A stretch of 64,000 nucleotides of DNA from Streptomyces sp. SID13031 (GCF_010548305.1 NZ_JAAGLV010000021.1:90763-154762); one strand, 5' to 3'; counted from the stretch's first letter, positions 8,375 through 16,981 are shown. Translations and numbers: made by a program. Notes: generated from the letters alone by a model not told the origin.

Positions 8375-9343
8375 ATGTCCGAAACCTCCGCTCGGCTCCT
8401 CTCGCTGCTGTCCCTGCTACAGGCCCGCCGCGACTGGCCGGGCGCGCTACTGGCCGAAAGGCTGGAGGTGAGCCCGCGTACGGTCCGCCGCGACGTGGAT
8501 CGCCTGCGCGACCTCGGGTATCCGGTCCGCGCGAGCAAGGGCCCGGACGGCGGCTACCGCCTCGACGCGGGCGCCGACCTGCCCCCGCTGTTGTTCGACG
8601 ACGACCAGGCGATCGCGGTCGCCGTCGCCCTGCAGACCGCGACGACCACGGTCACCGGCATCGAAGAGGGCGCCCTGCGCGCGCTCGCCACGGTCCGCCA
8701 GGTGATGCCCGCGCGCCTGCGTCAACGCGTCGACGCGCTCCAGGTCACCACCATCGACCGGTACGCCGATTCGCGCCGCATCAAGGTGGACTCCAACCAC
8801 CTGATCGCGATCGGCACCGCAGTACGCGCCCGCGAAGTACTGCGCTTCGACTACGCCTCACCCGACGCGCCCGCGGGGGAGTGGGTGCCCCCACGCAAGG
8901 TCGAGCCCCACCACCTGGTCACCTGGGGCGGCCGCTGGTACCTGGTCGGCTGGGACCTGGACCGCAACGACTGGCGAACCTTCCGAGTCGACCGCATGCT
9001 CCCCAAAACCCCGACGGGCCCCCGATTCACTCCCCGAGAACTCCCCGCCCCCGACGTCTCGACCTACATCTCAACCCGCTTCCAGAGCCAGAACCAATGG
9101 CCCTGCCGAGGCACAGCAATCCTCCAAGCCAAGGCCGCCGACATAGCCCGCTGGGCCGGCCGCGACGCCCTGGTAGAAGAGGTCACCCCCACCACCTGCC
9201 GCCTAACCCTCAACGGCTGGTCCTGGACCGGCCTAGCAGCCACCTTCGGCATGTTCGAGGCCGCCATGGAGTTCACCACTCCACCCGCCCTGAAAGAAGC
9301 AGCCCACCAACTAGCCGCCCGCTACACCACCGCAGCGACCTAG
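8375..9343 (+). CDS. WYL-domain transcriptional regulator (HTH + WYL + WCX)
   Basis: A 322-residue DeoR-like regulator. Residues 1-60 contain a winged HTH (LLAERLEVSPRTVRRDVDRLRDLGYPV), the middle holds the WYL domain (region LRFDYASPD, then RWYLVGWDLDRNDWRTFRVDRM) and the end a WCX extension. WYL domains bind ligands or nucleic acid and often control drug transporters. It is divergent from the DrrAB exporter across an 88-bp gap, which points to local control. The gap contains no clear long palindrome. Confidence 0.92.
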   Translation: MSETSARLLSLLSLLQARRDWPGALLAERLEVSPRTVRRDVDRLRDLGYPVRASKGPDGGYRLDAGADLPPLLFDDDQAIAVAVALQTATTTVTGIEEGALRALATVRQVMPARLRQRVDALQVTTIDRYADSRRIKVDSNHLIAIGTAVRAREVLRFDYASPDAPAGEWVPPRKVEPHHLVTWGGRWYLVGWDLDRNDWRTFRVDRMLPKTPTGPRFTPRELPAPDVSTYISTRFQSQNQWPCRGTAILQAKAADIARWAGRDALVEEVTPTTCRLTLNGWSWTGLAATFGMFEAAMEFTTPPALKEAAHQLAARYTTAAT

Positions 9344-9499
9344 CAAGCGCTACGACAAAGGACGGGCTCCACCCGGCTGCCTGCCAGCGGGGTCACCCCG
9401 GCATCGCCCGCCTGAGCCACCCCGACCCACCTAACCAGCGAGGCTCCCGTTGTCGCCGGATCTCCGAGAGCAAATGTGCCGCTAGGTACGGATCAAACA
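9344..9499. other. Intergenic spacer without recognised feature
   Basis: About 155 bp between the WYL regulator stop and the Fic promoter. I see no coding frame with family similarity and no strong hairpin. Confidence 0.5.
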
Positions 9500-9534
9500 T
9501 TGACGTAATGATTGTATCAATCTATTTTTAAGAG
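9500..9534 (+). promoter_or_regulatory. Leaderless fic promoter with operator in the spacer
   Basis: A -35 TTGACG (9500-9505), exact 17-bp spacer and -10 TATTTT (9523-9528) sit so that +1 would fall at or next to the fic ATG (9535). The spacer contains a perfect small inverted repeat GATTG-TAT-CAATC (9510-9522), well placed for a repressor. The stretch is strikingly AT-rich for this genome. Confidence 0.75.
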
Positions 9535-10671
9535 ATGCTCTTCCCGACGCCTGCGCTCACCGCCGCTGACGAACGCGTTCTGGCTGAAATCGACCGGATG
9601 CGGGACGCCTTGCGCCATCAAGTCCGCGCGACGCCCACCAAATGGACGGCTGGTCTGCGGAAGTTCCTGACCGCGGACGCCGTTGCCGGGTCGAACTCGA
9701 TCGAGGGCTTCAAGGTGTCGACGGTTGATGTCGAGGACCTGATGGCGGGTGAGCGCGATGTCGAGATCTCCGATGAGAATCGCGAAGAGACCCTGGCCTA
9801 CCAACGCATGATGACCTATCTCCAGACGTTGCACGATGTCGAGGATTTCACCTACAGCAAGGGTTTTCTCAACGCGCTGCACTGGATGCTTCAAGGGCAT
9901 CGGCACACTTCCCGCAAGCCGGCCGGGCAATGGCGCAAGGGGGCTGTCTACGTCACCGACGTCCGCGATCCCAGTATCGCGGCCTATACGGCGCCCCCCG
10001 CCGACGAACTCCCGGCACTGATGGCGGAGCTGGTCGACTGGCTGAACGCGGAAGACTCCACGCACCTACTGGTCCGGGCGGCGATGGCACACCTGCAACT
10101 CGTCTCCATCCATCCATGGGCTGATGGCAACGGCCGGATGTCTCGCTCTCTGCAGACCTTGATGATCGCGCGGGAAGGCGTGCTGGCGCCTGAGTTCTCC
10201 TCTATCGAGGCGTGGCTCGGTCGCCCCGGCAACACCTGGGAGTACTACCGGGAGCTCACCCTCCGCGGAGCCGTCTACCTTCCCGATCAGGACGTCGCCG
10301 GCTGGATTCGTTTCAACCTCATCGCCTATCACCAGCAGGCACAAACTGTTCAGAGTCGGCTCGACCGTTCGGCACGCGCTTGGACGGCGCTTGGCGACTT
10401 CGTCAAACAGGCAGGTCTCGACGAGCGGCTGGTCACCGCGCTGCATGACATCGCCATGGCCGGACGAGTCAGACGCTCCCGCTACGAACAGTCCGAGGGC
10501 CTCAACCGGCAACAGGCGCAACGTGATCTCAGAGACCTCGTGACGGCTCAATTCCTCCAGCCGGTCGGCCGTACCCGGGCCCGCTACTACATCGCCGGTT
10601 CGCGCTTCCCGGAGCCGATCCTGGAGATCGCCGGCACGCCGATCACCCTGACGAATCCCTACGGTTCCTGA
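9535..10671 (+). CDS. Fic family protein with C-terminal winged helix
   Basis: A 378-residue Fic/DOC protein that transfers AMP (or another NMP) to target proteins. The active-site motif HPWADGNGRMSR (about residues 197-208) matches the HPFxDGNGRxxR consensus. The N-terminal segment contains SNSIEG, the (S/T)xxxE(G/N) inhibitory motif of class II Fic proteins, so activity is probably self-restrained. The C-terminus (RRSRYEQSEGLNRQQAQRDLRDLV) looks like a winged HTH. There is no ribosome binding site; translation is probably leaderless. No antitoxin gene is adjacent. Confidence 0.93.
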   Translation: MLFPTPALTAADERVLAEIDRMRDALRHQVRATPTKWTAGLRKFLTADAVAGSNSIEGFKVSTVDVEDLMAGERDVEISDENREETLAYQRMMTYLQTLHDVEDFTYSKGFLNALHWMLQGHRHTSRKPAGQWRKGAVYVTDVRDPSIAAYTAPPADELPALMAELVDWLNAEDSTHLLVRAAMAHLQLVSIHPWADGNGRMSRSLQTLMIAREGVLAPEFSSIEAWLGRPGNTWEYYRELTLRGAVYLPDQDVAGWIRFNLIAYHQQAQTVQSRLDRSARAWTALGDFVKQAGLDERLVTALHDIAMAGRVRRSRYEQSEGLNRQQAQRDLRDLVTAQFLQPVGRTRARYYIAGSRFPEPILEIAGTPITLTNPYGS

Positions 10672-10716
10672 CGTCAGTACAGGCTGGGATCGAGTGGTGA
10701 GGAGATGGCGTAGCGG

Positions 10717-11676
10717 TCAGCTCTTCGGCTGGGTTGCGAACCGGTCGATTGCGGTCAGGACCAGGTCGGAGACGCTTGCTTTTCCTGCGCCGTGGCCGGC
10801 GTCGGTGACGATGTGGAGTTCGGCGTCCGGCCAGGCCTGGGCTAGTCGCCAGGCGGTGTCGGGTGGGCTGCTGATGTCCAGGCGGCCGGTGATGAGCACG
10901 CCGGGGATGCCGGCCAGCTTGGGTGCGTCGCGAAGCAGGGCGCCGTCCTCGATCCATCCTGCGTGACCCCAGTAGTGCGACACGAGCCGCGCGAACCGCA
11001 GTCGGAAGGTCGGGTCCTCATAGCGCGGATCCGGCTTGAAGCCTTGGTACGTCGACACATGCGTGTCCTCCCACTCGCACCAAGCCCTCGCCGCCCTGTC
11101 CCGCACGGCTGGATCGGGATCGTGCAGCAACCGGCTGTACGCGAGCGCAAGGTTCCCATCCCGCTCCTCCACCGGTACGACGTCCAGGAACCGCGTCCAC
11201 TCCTCGGGGAAGATCCGGCTCATGTCGCGGGTGATCCACTCGACCTCACGGGGAGTCGTGCTCGTCACGCTGAACACCACGATCTCGGAGACAGCCGACG
11301 GGTGCTGCTCGGCGTACGCGAAAGCGAGCGTCGCACCCCACGACGCCCCGAGCACGAGCCACTGCTCGATCCCGAGCTGCTCGCGCAGCTGCTCGATGTC
11401 CGCGACGAGATGCCAGGTCGTGTTGGTGCTCAGATCCGCATCCGGCTCGGCGGCATCCGGCGTACTGCGACCGCAGCCGCGCTGGTCGAACAACACCACC
11501 CGGTACTTCGCCGGATCGAAGAAGCGACGCCAGAACGCCCCGGCTCCCGATCCCGGCCCACCATGCAGCACCACGGCCGGCTTCCCCTCGGGGTTACCGC
11601 AGACCTCCCAATAGACGAGCTGCCCATCTCCCACGTCGAGCATCCCGCGGTCGTACGGCTCGGTCTCCTGGTGCAT
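10717..11676 (-). CDS. pip: Proline iminopeptidase (alpha/beta hydrolase, S33)
   Basis: A 319-residue enzyme that releases N-terminal proline from peptides. Motifs are the oxyanion HGGPGSGAG, FDQRGCGRS, the nucleophile elbow GASWGA and the GAGHGAG-type His loop near the end (DAGHGAGK), all characteristic of prolyl aminopeptidase family S33. Length equals the family norm. It is divergent from a MarR regulator, with a perfect palindrome between the two, suggesting MarR control of both. Confidence 0.9.
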   Translation of the reverse strand: MHQETEPYDRGMLDVGDGQLVYWEVCGNPEGKPAVVLHGGPGSGAGAFWRRFFDPAKYRVVLFDQRGCGRSTPDAAEPDADLSTNTTWHLVADIEQLREQLGIEQWLVLGASWGATLAFAYAEQHPSAVSEIVVFSVTSTTPREVEWITRDMSRIFPEEWTRFLDVVPVEERDGNLALAYSRLLHDPDPAVRDRAARAWCEWEDTHVSTYQGFKPDPRYEDPTFRLRFARLVSHYWGHAGWIEDGALLRDAPKLAGIPGVLITGRLDISSPPDTAWRLAQAWPDAELHIVTDAGHGAGKASVSDLVLTAIDRFATQPKS

Positions 11677-11697
11677 CGGGCCTCCGTCGATCGCCTC

Positions 11698-11719
11698 AAT
11701 CTAACAGTGCTGTTAGATT
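11698..11719. promoter_or_regulatory. Palindromic operator between pip and marR-type gene
   Basis: A perfect inverted repeat with 10-bp arms (AATCTAACAG and CTGTTAGATT) around TG. It overlaps a possible -10 TTAGAT (11713-11718) for the MarR gene, whose ATG at 11726 would then be near +1. It is the expected type of site for autoregulation by the adjacent MarR protein. Confidence 0.8.
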
Positions 11720-11725
11720 ACTCCC

Positions 11726-12220
11726 ATGGAAGGCGCGATCGGTACTCGGTTACGGCACGTGCTGGAGTTGCTCGACGGCGATGTGGCGAAGGGTTACGTC
11801 GACGCCGGCTTGCCGGAGTACCGGCCGCGGTTCTCGCCGATCGTCCGGGCGTTGGTTGCCGAGGGCCCGTTGTCGATCCGGGCGCTCGCCGGGGCGGTCG
11901 GGGTGACACACTCCGCCGCCAGTCAGACGGTTGCCCAGCTCAACCGTTCCGGCTTCGTCACACTCGAACCCGGCAAGGACGCGCGGCAGCGGATCGTCCA
12001 CCTCACCGTCAAGGCGCGCGCGTTGCTGCCGATCATCGAAGCGGAGTGGCAGGCAACCACCACCGCGCTGGCCGAGCTGGACGCGGAGCTCTCAGTGCCA
12101 CTCGCTCAGGTCCTCGACGAGGTGGTCGCCGCTGTCGAACGCCGGTCGTTCCGGCTACGGATCAGCGAACACACCGCCCAGGGCCCGGATGCCTCCCACC
12201 GCGAGAACCTGCGCCACTGA
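11726..12220 (+). CDS. MarR family transcriptional regulator
   Basis: A 164-residue winged-helix regulator. The recognition region is LSIRALAGAVGVTHSAASQTVAQL, followed by the wing FVTLEPGKDARQRIVHLTVKARALL with the DxRxR signature of MarR. It is divergent from proline iminopeptidase with a perfect palindrome in the gap, so it is probably an autorepressor that also governs pip. Confidence 0.9.
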   Translation: MEGAIGTRLRHVLELLDGDVAKGYVDAGLPEYRPRFSPIVRALVAEGPLSIRALAGAVGVTHSAASQTVAQLNRSGFVTLEPGKDARQRIVHLTVKARALLPIIEAEWQATTTALAELDAELSVPLAQVLDEVVAAVERRSFRLRISEHTAQGPDASHRENLRH

Positions 12221-12232
12221 CGAGGACCACTT

Positions 12233-12332
12233 GTCCCGAGCGACAGGACATAGTGCCTGTGCTGCGACTATCCGCCGCCCCCGTGAGCGTGGGGCCAGCC
12301 CAACCTCCCGACTATGTCCTGTCGCTCGGGAC
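12233..12332. repeat. Long inverted repeat, 22-bp perfect arms
   Basis: Left arm 12233-12254 and right arm 12311-12332 are exact reverse complements; the 56-bp centre holds a small GCCCC/GGGGC hairpin. It fills the space between the convergent MarR and 2OG-oxygenase genes, so it may act as a bidirectional terminator, but the arms are longer and the loop larger than usual. No transposase, target duplication or second copy was seen in the window. Confidence 0.85.
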
Positions 12333-12351
12333 GCTTCGCCGGCGGCAGTTG

Positions 12352-13023
12352 TCACGCGGCGTCGTGGAAGACAAGGCCGAGGGTGTGGCGGGTTCCTGAG
12401 CGGATGGTGCTCACGCCGTGCCGGACCGGTGCGGCAGACCAGCCGCGGGCCGACTTCACCGGACGATCGCGCGTGGTGAAGATCAGTCCCCGCCCCTGAG
12501 GCAGCAGCGTGACAGTGCCGCGCGACTGCGCTCGCGGCCGCTGCTCGACCAGCAGGAACTCGCCGCCTTCGTGGTCGACGCCCGGTTTGTTCAGCCCGAT
12601 CACGATCTGCAGCGGGAAGACAAGATCGCCGTACAGGTCGCGGTGCAAGGCGTTCCAGTCACCGGCCTGGTACTTGAGCAGGATCGGCGTCGGCTTCGTC
12701 TGCCCCGCCCGGTGGCAGTCGTCGAGCCACTCGTCGAGAGTGTCCGGCCAGGGCGCGGGGCGGTTGAGCTTGGCCGCCCACTCGCGCGCAACCGGGAGCA
12801 ACTGTGGATAGAACTCTTCCCGAAGCTTGGCGACGACGTCGGGCAGCGGGTGATCGAAGTACCGGTACTGCCCCGAGCCGAACCGGTAGCGGGCCATGTC
12901 GATGGTGGAGCGGAACCGCCGCACCTCGTCGTACAGGCCGGAGATCTCCTCGCACTGCTTGGGCGTGAGCAGTGGGGGCGTCAGCGCGCAGCCGTGTTCG
13001 TCGAGTTCTTCTTTCCAGGTCAT
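12352..13023 (-). CDS. 2-oxoglutarate/Fe(II)-dependent oxygenase
   Basis: A 223-residue double-stranded beta-helix oxygenase. The iron ligands appear as HRD (in WNALHRDLYGD) and the distal His in PVRHGVSTIRSGTRHTLGLVFHDAA, followed by the Arg that binds 2-oxoglutarate. The family is the PKHD/prolyl-hydroxylase-like group acting on proteins or small molecules. The start ATG 13023 was chosen because the preceding 36 residues are low-complexity Ser/Pro. It follows the UbiA gene by 34 bp on the same strand. Confidence 0.85.
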   Translation of the reverse strand: MTWKEELDEHGCALTPPLLTPKQCEEISGLYDEVRRFRSTIDMARYRFGSGQYRYFDHPLPDVVAKLREEFYPQLLPVAREWAAKLNRPAPWPDTLDEWLDDCHRAGQTKPTPILLKYQAGDWNALHRDLYGDLVFPLQIVIGLNKPGVDHEGGEFLLVEQRPRAQSRGTVTLLPQGRGLIFTTRDRPVKSARGWSAAPVRHGVSTIRSGTRHTLGLVFHDAA

Positions 13024-13057
13024 ACCAACAGAACGGCTGGAGCCGGAGAGGTGTGAG

Positions 13058-13977
13058 TCAGAGGACGCCGGTGTAGGTGAGGGCGAAAGTGCCGCAGGGG
13101 AGGAGGAACAGGGTGGCGAGGATGACGACACCCTTGAATGTCATGCCCGGGCCGATGAAGCGCCGGTATGCCGCGACGAGGACCGGGACCATCACGATCT
13201 CCAGCGCGAGCATGCTGCGTGGAATCACCGCATCCAAGGCCGCCAGTACGACGGACAGCCCCGCCGCCGCGACCCAGAACGCAAACCCCAGCCGGTACGT
13301 CGCCCGCGCGCCGAGCCGCACCGCGATCGTCCGGTACCCCGCCGCGCGATCCGCCTCCAAGTCGGCGAGCGTCGTCGGCAGGTAGAGCCCGATCGCCGCC
13401 AACGTCCCCTGCAACGCCATCACCCAAGGAAACCCACTCAGGTGGGGTTGACCGCAGCCCATCCCGCCAACGGCCCGAACGTCCCCAAAGCCAGCGAGTT
13501 CGCCGCAACATCGAATCCGGCCCGAGTCTTCAACCGCACCGGCGGCACGCTGTACGCGAACCCCAACGCCACCGCCAGCACGACACCCAACGCAAAGGTC
13601 GTCCCCACAAAGAAGGCAACCCCGACCGAAGCCACCCCGGCCGCGACCGCGAGCCACTTCGCTTCGGCCAACGACACCCGCCCGTCGAGCAACGGCGACT
13701 TCGACTTCCGCGGATTGATCAAATCGCCAGGCAAGTCATACGCATCATTGATCGCCAACACCGACAACCAGAGCAACGGCCCCATCACCACAGCCCCGAC
13801 GAGCAAGCGAGGCCAGTCCGCAACCACGGGCACCAGCCGATGCGTCGCGAGCAGGACCCCGACGTAGTACGGCACTACAGAGACAACCCAGAAGGCCGGG
13901 CGCCCCACCGCAAGTACGTCCCGCGCCCGGGGCACACGAACAAGTCTTGGTCCCACCAATGTGGTCACGTAATCCAC
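13058..13977 (-). pseudogene. UbiA-family prenyltransferase, frameshifted
   Basis: An integral membrane prenyltransferase in two frames. The first part (GTG 13977 down to a stop at 13438) has NDAYDLPGD, the first Asp-rich motif; the second (down to 13058) continues as LSGFPWVMALQ and holds DLEAD, the second motif. A one-base shift at the GGGG run 13444-13447 (one G more would fuse the frames) breaks the roughly 305-residue protein between its two active-site motifs. It is either a recent pseudogene, a sequencing indel, or programmed slippage. Its product group resembles chlorophyll/menaquinone/phosphoribosyl prenyltransferases. Confidence 0.85.
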
Positions 13978-13987
13978 ACTGCTCCTG

Positions 13988-14212
13988 CTACGGCCTAACC
14001 GCGTCCCTCCGGCGGGTGAATCGGCTCACTCCTAGGCGTGGATGTGGGCAAGAACACCGATCTCCAGCGCTACGTTCAGCCGCCCCATCGCCACCGACCC
14101 GCGCCACGCCCCCGGCATGCGCCAGCGTCGTCCAGTCCGCGCCAGACCCGTCCAGCGCCACGCCGTACGGGCCATCGTTGCTGTCAGCAACAACAGTTTC
14201 AGTGCTCCGCAA
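13988..14212 (-). pseudogene. Possible streptogramin-lyase-like N-terminal stub
   Basis: A 74-residue frame. Its segment DGPYGVALDGSGADWTTLAHAGGVARVGGDG resembles the first blade of Vgb (virginiamycin B lyase) beta-propellers, which are about 280-300 residues long; the rest is missing. It starts with TTG at 14212, overlapping the ABC-F stop by 14 bp, with GAGGAG upstream, so it would be translationally coupled to the ABC-F gene. The similarity is my pattern recognition only and is weak. It could equally be noise. Confidence 0.35.
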
Positions 14213-15782
14213 AGCTCTTCTCCTCCAGTTCGAGAACGCCGCCCCGCCACCTGGACGCGAATCGCCGGTCGTGGCTGACCACCACCAGGGCGCCGTCGTA
14301 CTGATCGAGCGCCGTCTCCAGTTCCTCCACGAGCACCAGCGACAAGTGGTTCGTCGGCTCGTCGAGTACCAGTACGTCGTACCGCGTGGTCAGCAACCGT
14401 ACGAGTGCCAGCCGCCGCCGCTGCCCCGTCGACAGGTCACCGACCCGCGTCTGCAACTGGTCGCGCTTGAACAATCCCAACCGGCCAGCGCCGGCGTACA
14501 GCATCAGCTCCTGCCGCAAGGTCCGATCCGGCCGTTCCTCGACGACCTCCTGCGCCAGATACCCGATCTGCCCGCGCCGATCCACGGACCCCGAGTCAGG
14601 CGTCAGCCCACCGGTCAGTACTTCGAGCAGCGTCGACTTCCCGATTCCGTTGGGTCCGGCGATCAACAACCGATCACCCCTCGAAACCTTCACCGATGTC
14701 GCCCGCAGCCGGCCCCGTACAGACACCGCGGCCGCATCGAGCAGCACGCCGGTCGAGCCGGCTGTCCGCAATGCCGCCGTGAAGCGCAGCGGCTTCGACG
14801 GCACCGGCGGCGGGTTCTCCTCCAACCGCCGCAGCCGCTCCTTGGCGTTGCGGATCTTGCTCCGCTCAGCCTCGTTGACGCGGCCGGTCGCGCGGTCGTA
14901 GGCCATCTTGTTGTTGTCCGTCATCGGCCGGCCGTAGGCGACCCGATCAGCCGTGGTCTGCACCGTCGTGCGCATGATGGCGACCTCGTCCTCCCAGACC
15001 TGCCGCGCCTGCGTGATCCGGGCCCGCTCGGCTGCCTTCTCTTTGAGGTACCCCGAGTAGCCGTTGCCGTAGCGCGTCACCTGATGCGTGTCGCCGTCCA
15101 CCTCGAACAGCGTCGCCGCGACCCGCTCCAGGAACGCGCGATCGTGCGACACGACCACCGTCGTACCGGCCCGCGACAGCAGGTAGTCCTCCAGCCAGAC
15201 CGCCGCCGCCAGATCGAGATGGTTCGTCGGCTCGTCGAGTAGCAACACCTCAGGAGCAGCAACCAGTACTGCGGCCAGGTGCAGCCGCGCCTGCTCGCCA
15301 CCGGACAGCGTCGCCAGCACCCGATCGCCAGGAAGGGACCTCAATCCCAACCCCGCCAGCGCCCGCTGGAACCGCGCCTCGGCGTCGTACCCCTCCCGCA
15401 CCTGGAACGCGGTCTGCAACTCGCCGTACTCGGTCAGCCCGGAATCATTGCCATTGGCAAGCAAACCCTCGAGCTCCAGCATCCGGGCCTCGATCGCCCG
15501 CAGCTCGGCCAGGGCGAGATCGAGAACCGCGGACACCGTGAGGTGTAGCGGCAACGGGTTGTCCTGACCGAGAAAGCCGATGCTCTCGGCGACCTCCACC
15601 TTGCCGTCGTTGTCGGGCGCATCGATCCCGGCCAGGATCCGGAGCAGGGTGGACTTGCCCGACCCGTTCTCGCCGATCAGGCCGCTCACCTGTCCGGGCG
15701 GGAAGGCGCAGCTCACCCGATCGAGCACCGGGCGATGGTCGTACGACTTGGAGATCTCGTGCAAAGACAACTGGCTAGACAT
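14199..15782 (-). CDS. ABC-F family ATPase (ribosome protection type)
   Basis: A 527-residue soluble protein with two ABC domains and no membrane part. Domain 1 has GENGSGKSTLLR, LSGGEQARLHLA and LLLDEPTNHLDL; domain 2 has GPNGIGKSTLLE, LSTGQRRRLALV and LVLDEPTNHLSL. The interdomain linker of about 80 charged residues (KIRNAKERLRRLEENPPP) is the ABC-F hallmark. Such proteins rescue or protect ribosomes, often from macrolides, lincosamides or streptogramins. It is divergent from a TetR gene, which fits drug-inducible expression. Confidence 0.93.
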   Translation of the reverse strand: MSSQLSLHEISKSYDHRPVLDRVSCAFPPGQVSGLIGENGSGKSTLLRILAGIDAPDNDGKVEVAESIGFLGQDNPLPLHLTVSAVLDLALAELRAIEARMLELEGLLANGNDSGLTEYGELQTAFQVREGYDAEARFQRALAGLGLRSLPGDRVLATLSGGEQARLHLAAVLVAAPEVLLLDEPTNHLDLAAAVWLEDYLLSRAGTTVVVSHDRAFLERVAATLFEVDGDTHQVTRYGNGYSGYLKEKAAERARITQARQVWEDEVAIMRTTVQTTADRVAYGRPMTDNNKMAYDRATGRVNEAERSKIRNAKERLRRLEENPPPVPSKPLRFTAALRTAGSTGVLLDAAAVSVRGRLRATSVKVSRGDRLLIAGPNGIGKSTLLEVLTGGLTPDSGSVDRRGQIGYLAQEVVEERPDRTLRQELMLYAGAGRLGLFKRDQLQTRVGDLSTGQRRRLALVRLLTTRYDVLVLDEPTNHLSLVLVEELETALDQYDGALVVVSHDRRFASRWRGGVLELEEKSFAEH

Positions 15783-15872
15783 ACGTGTCCTCCTGACGCG
15801 CTGGAACGGACGGCGGTCCCGCGCTGGGACGACCGGTTCGACGGCGGGTCAGAGAATCACTGCTAGCTCCTG

Positions 15873-15896
15873 CTAATGCGACGAATGTTGCGTTAG
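15873..15896. promoter_or_regulatory. Imperfect palindrome, probable TetR operator
   Basis: CTAATGCGAC and GTTGCGTTAG (two mismatches in 10-bp arms) lie between the ABC-F and TetR genes and overlap a possible -10 TAGGAT (15894-15899) of the TetR gene. Confidence 0.55.
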
Positions 15897-15905
15897 GATC
15901 ATGAC

Positions 15906-16532
15906 ATGGACGCCGCCCCGAAGGCAAGGCACGCCCCGGCGCCCGAGAGCGCGCGACCGGGTGGCCGGACCGCGCGGGTCCGCGCCGACGTGCTGGCGGC
16001 CGTCGAGGCGGAGCTGGCCGAGCATGGGTACGACGGGCTGACCGTTGACGGTGTCGCCGCCCGCTCCGGCGTCCACCGGACCACGGTCTACCGCCGCTGG
16101 CACACGGTCGACGGCCTGCTGATCGACCTGCTCGCGATGGGCGCCGACGACACCTGGGTGCCCACCGAGACCGGCTCGCTCGAGGGCGATCTGGTCGAGC
16201 TCAACCGCGAGATCCACGGCTCGCTGGCGACCTCTCCGTCGCTGACGGTCGCGGTCATCGCAGCGTCTTACCGGACCGCCGAGGCAGCCGCCGCCCTGCA
16301 CGACTTCTGGAAAGACCGCTATGAGCGGAGCGCGATCGTCGTCACCCGAGCGATCGAACGTGGCGAGATCCCGCCCGGCACCGACGCCCACCGCGTCCTG
16401 CTCACCGCGACCGCGCCTCTCTTCCACCAGCTCGCGCTGCTGCGGCAGGAGCTGACGGCGGCCGACGCCGAGCGCTACGCCCGCGACGCCGCCGAGTCAG
16501 CGAAGGCGGGCATCCTCCGGACGTACCCCTGA
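15906..16532 (+). CDS. TetR/AcrR family regulator
   Basis: A 208-residue repressor. The N-terminal HTH is DGLTVDGVAARSGVHRTTVYRRWHTVDGLL, followed by a helical ligand domain of the TetR_C_16-like type. It is divergent from the ABC-F gene across about 120 bp containing an imperfect palindrome, so ABC-F control and autoregulation are likely. The ligand is unknown. Confidence 0.92.
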   Translation: MDAAPKARHAPAPESARPGGRTARVRADVLAAVEAELAEHGYDGLTVDGVAARSGVHRTTVYRRWHTVDGLLIDLLAMGADDTWVPTETGSLEGDLVELNREIHGSLATSPSLTVAVIAASYRTAEAAAALHDFWKDRYERSAIVVTRAIERGEIPPGTDAHRVLLTATAPLFHQLALLRQELTAADAERYARDAAESAKAGILRTYP

Positions 16533-16539
16533 AAAGATG

Positions 16540-16981
16540 AGGGCAGCGTCTTCGACGTCGACCTCAAGGCGCCTGGCTGATGGCCCGCGCCGTCCTGCCC
16601 CCGATGATCGAGGCCGGCCACGGCGCGATCGTCAACATCGCCTCGATCCACTCCCACCTCACCACCGCCGGCATGTTCCCGTACGCCGCCGCCAAGTCCG
16701 GCCTGGTCGGCATGACCCGCAGCCTCGCCCTCGACGTCGCACCCCACAACATCCGCGTCAACGCCGTCAGCCCCGGCTTCATCGCCACCGACCTCCTCGA
16801 AGAATTCTTCGACACCATCCCCAACGCCCGCGAATCCGCCCTCGCAGTCCATCCTCTGGGCCGCATCGGCACCCCCGAAGACGTCGCCGAGGTCGTCTGC
16901 TTCCTAGCCTCCCGAGCAGCTGCCTTCGTCACCGGCGCCAACTGGTCAGTAGACGGCGGCCTAGGCATCCGCTACGCCTGA
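16540..16981 (+). pseudogene. C-terminal half of a short-chain dehydrogenase, decayed
   Basis: The readable part from 16580 (133 residues) holds the SDR catalytic Ser region IVNIASIHSH, YAAAK (YxxxK) and NAVSPGFIATD, ending VDGGLGIRYA. The cofactor-binding half with TGxxxGxG is absent. Just upstream, DVDLKAP is readable in another frame and rejoins after one missing base near 16571, so the gene is both truncated and frameshifted. The remnant begins abruptly about 8 bp after the TetR stop. Confidence 0.85.

Noticed and set aside
6503..9343. ABC exporter, WYL regulator and Fic as one defence island
   Set aside because: The exporter and WYL pair is a normal drug-export unit; the Fic gene has its own promoter and no nuclease or other defence gene is present.
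9535..10671. Fic gene as part of a two-gene toxin-antitoxin module
   Set aside because: No small antitoxin gene is adjacent; the inhibitory motif is inside the Fic protein itself.
12233..12332. Inverted repeat as the ends of an insertion sequence
   Set aside because: Only 56 bp separate the arms; there is no transposase and no target duplication was seen.
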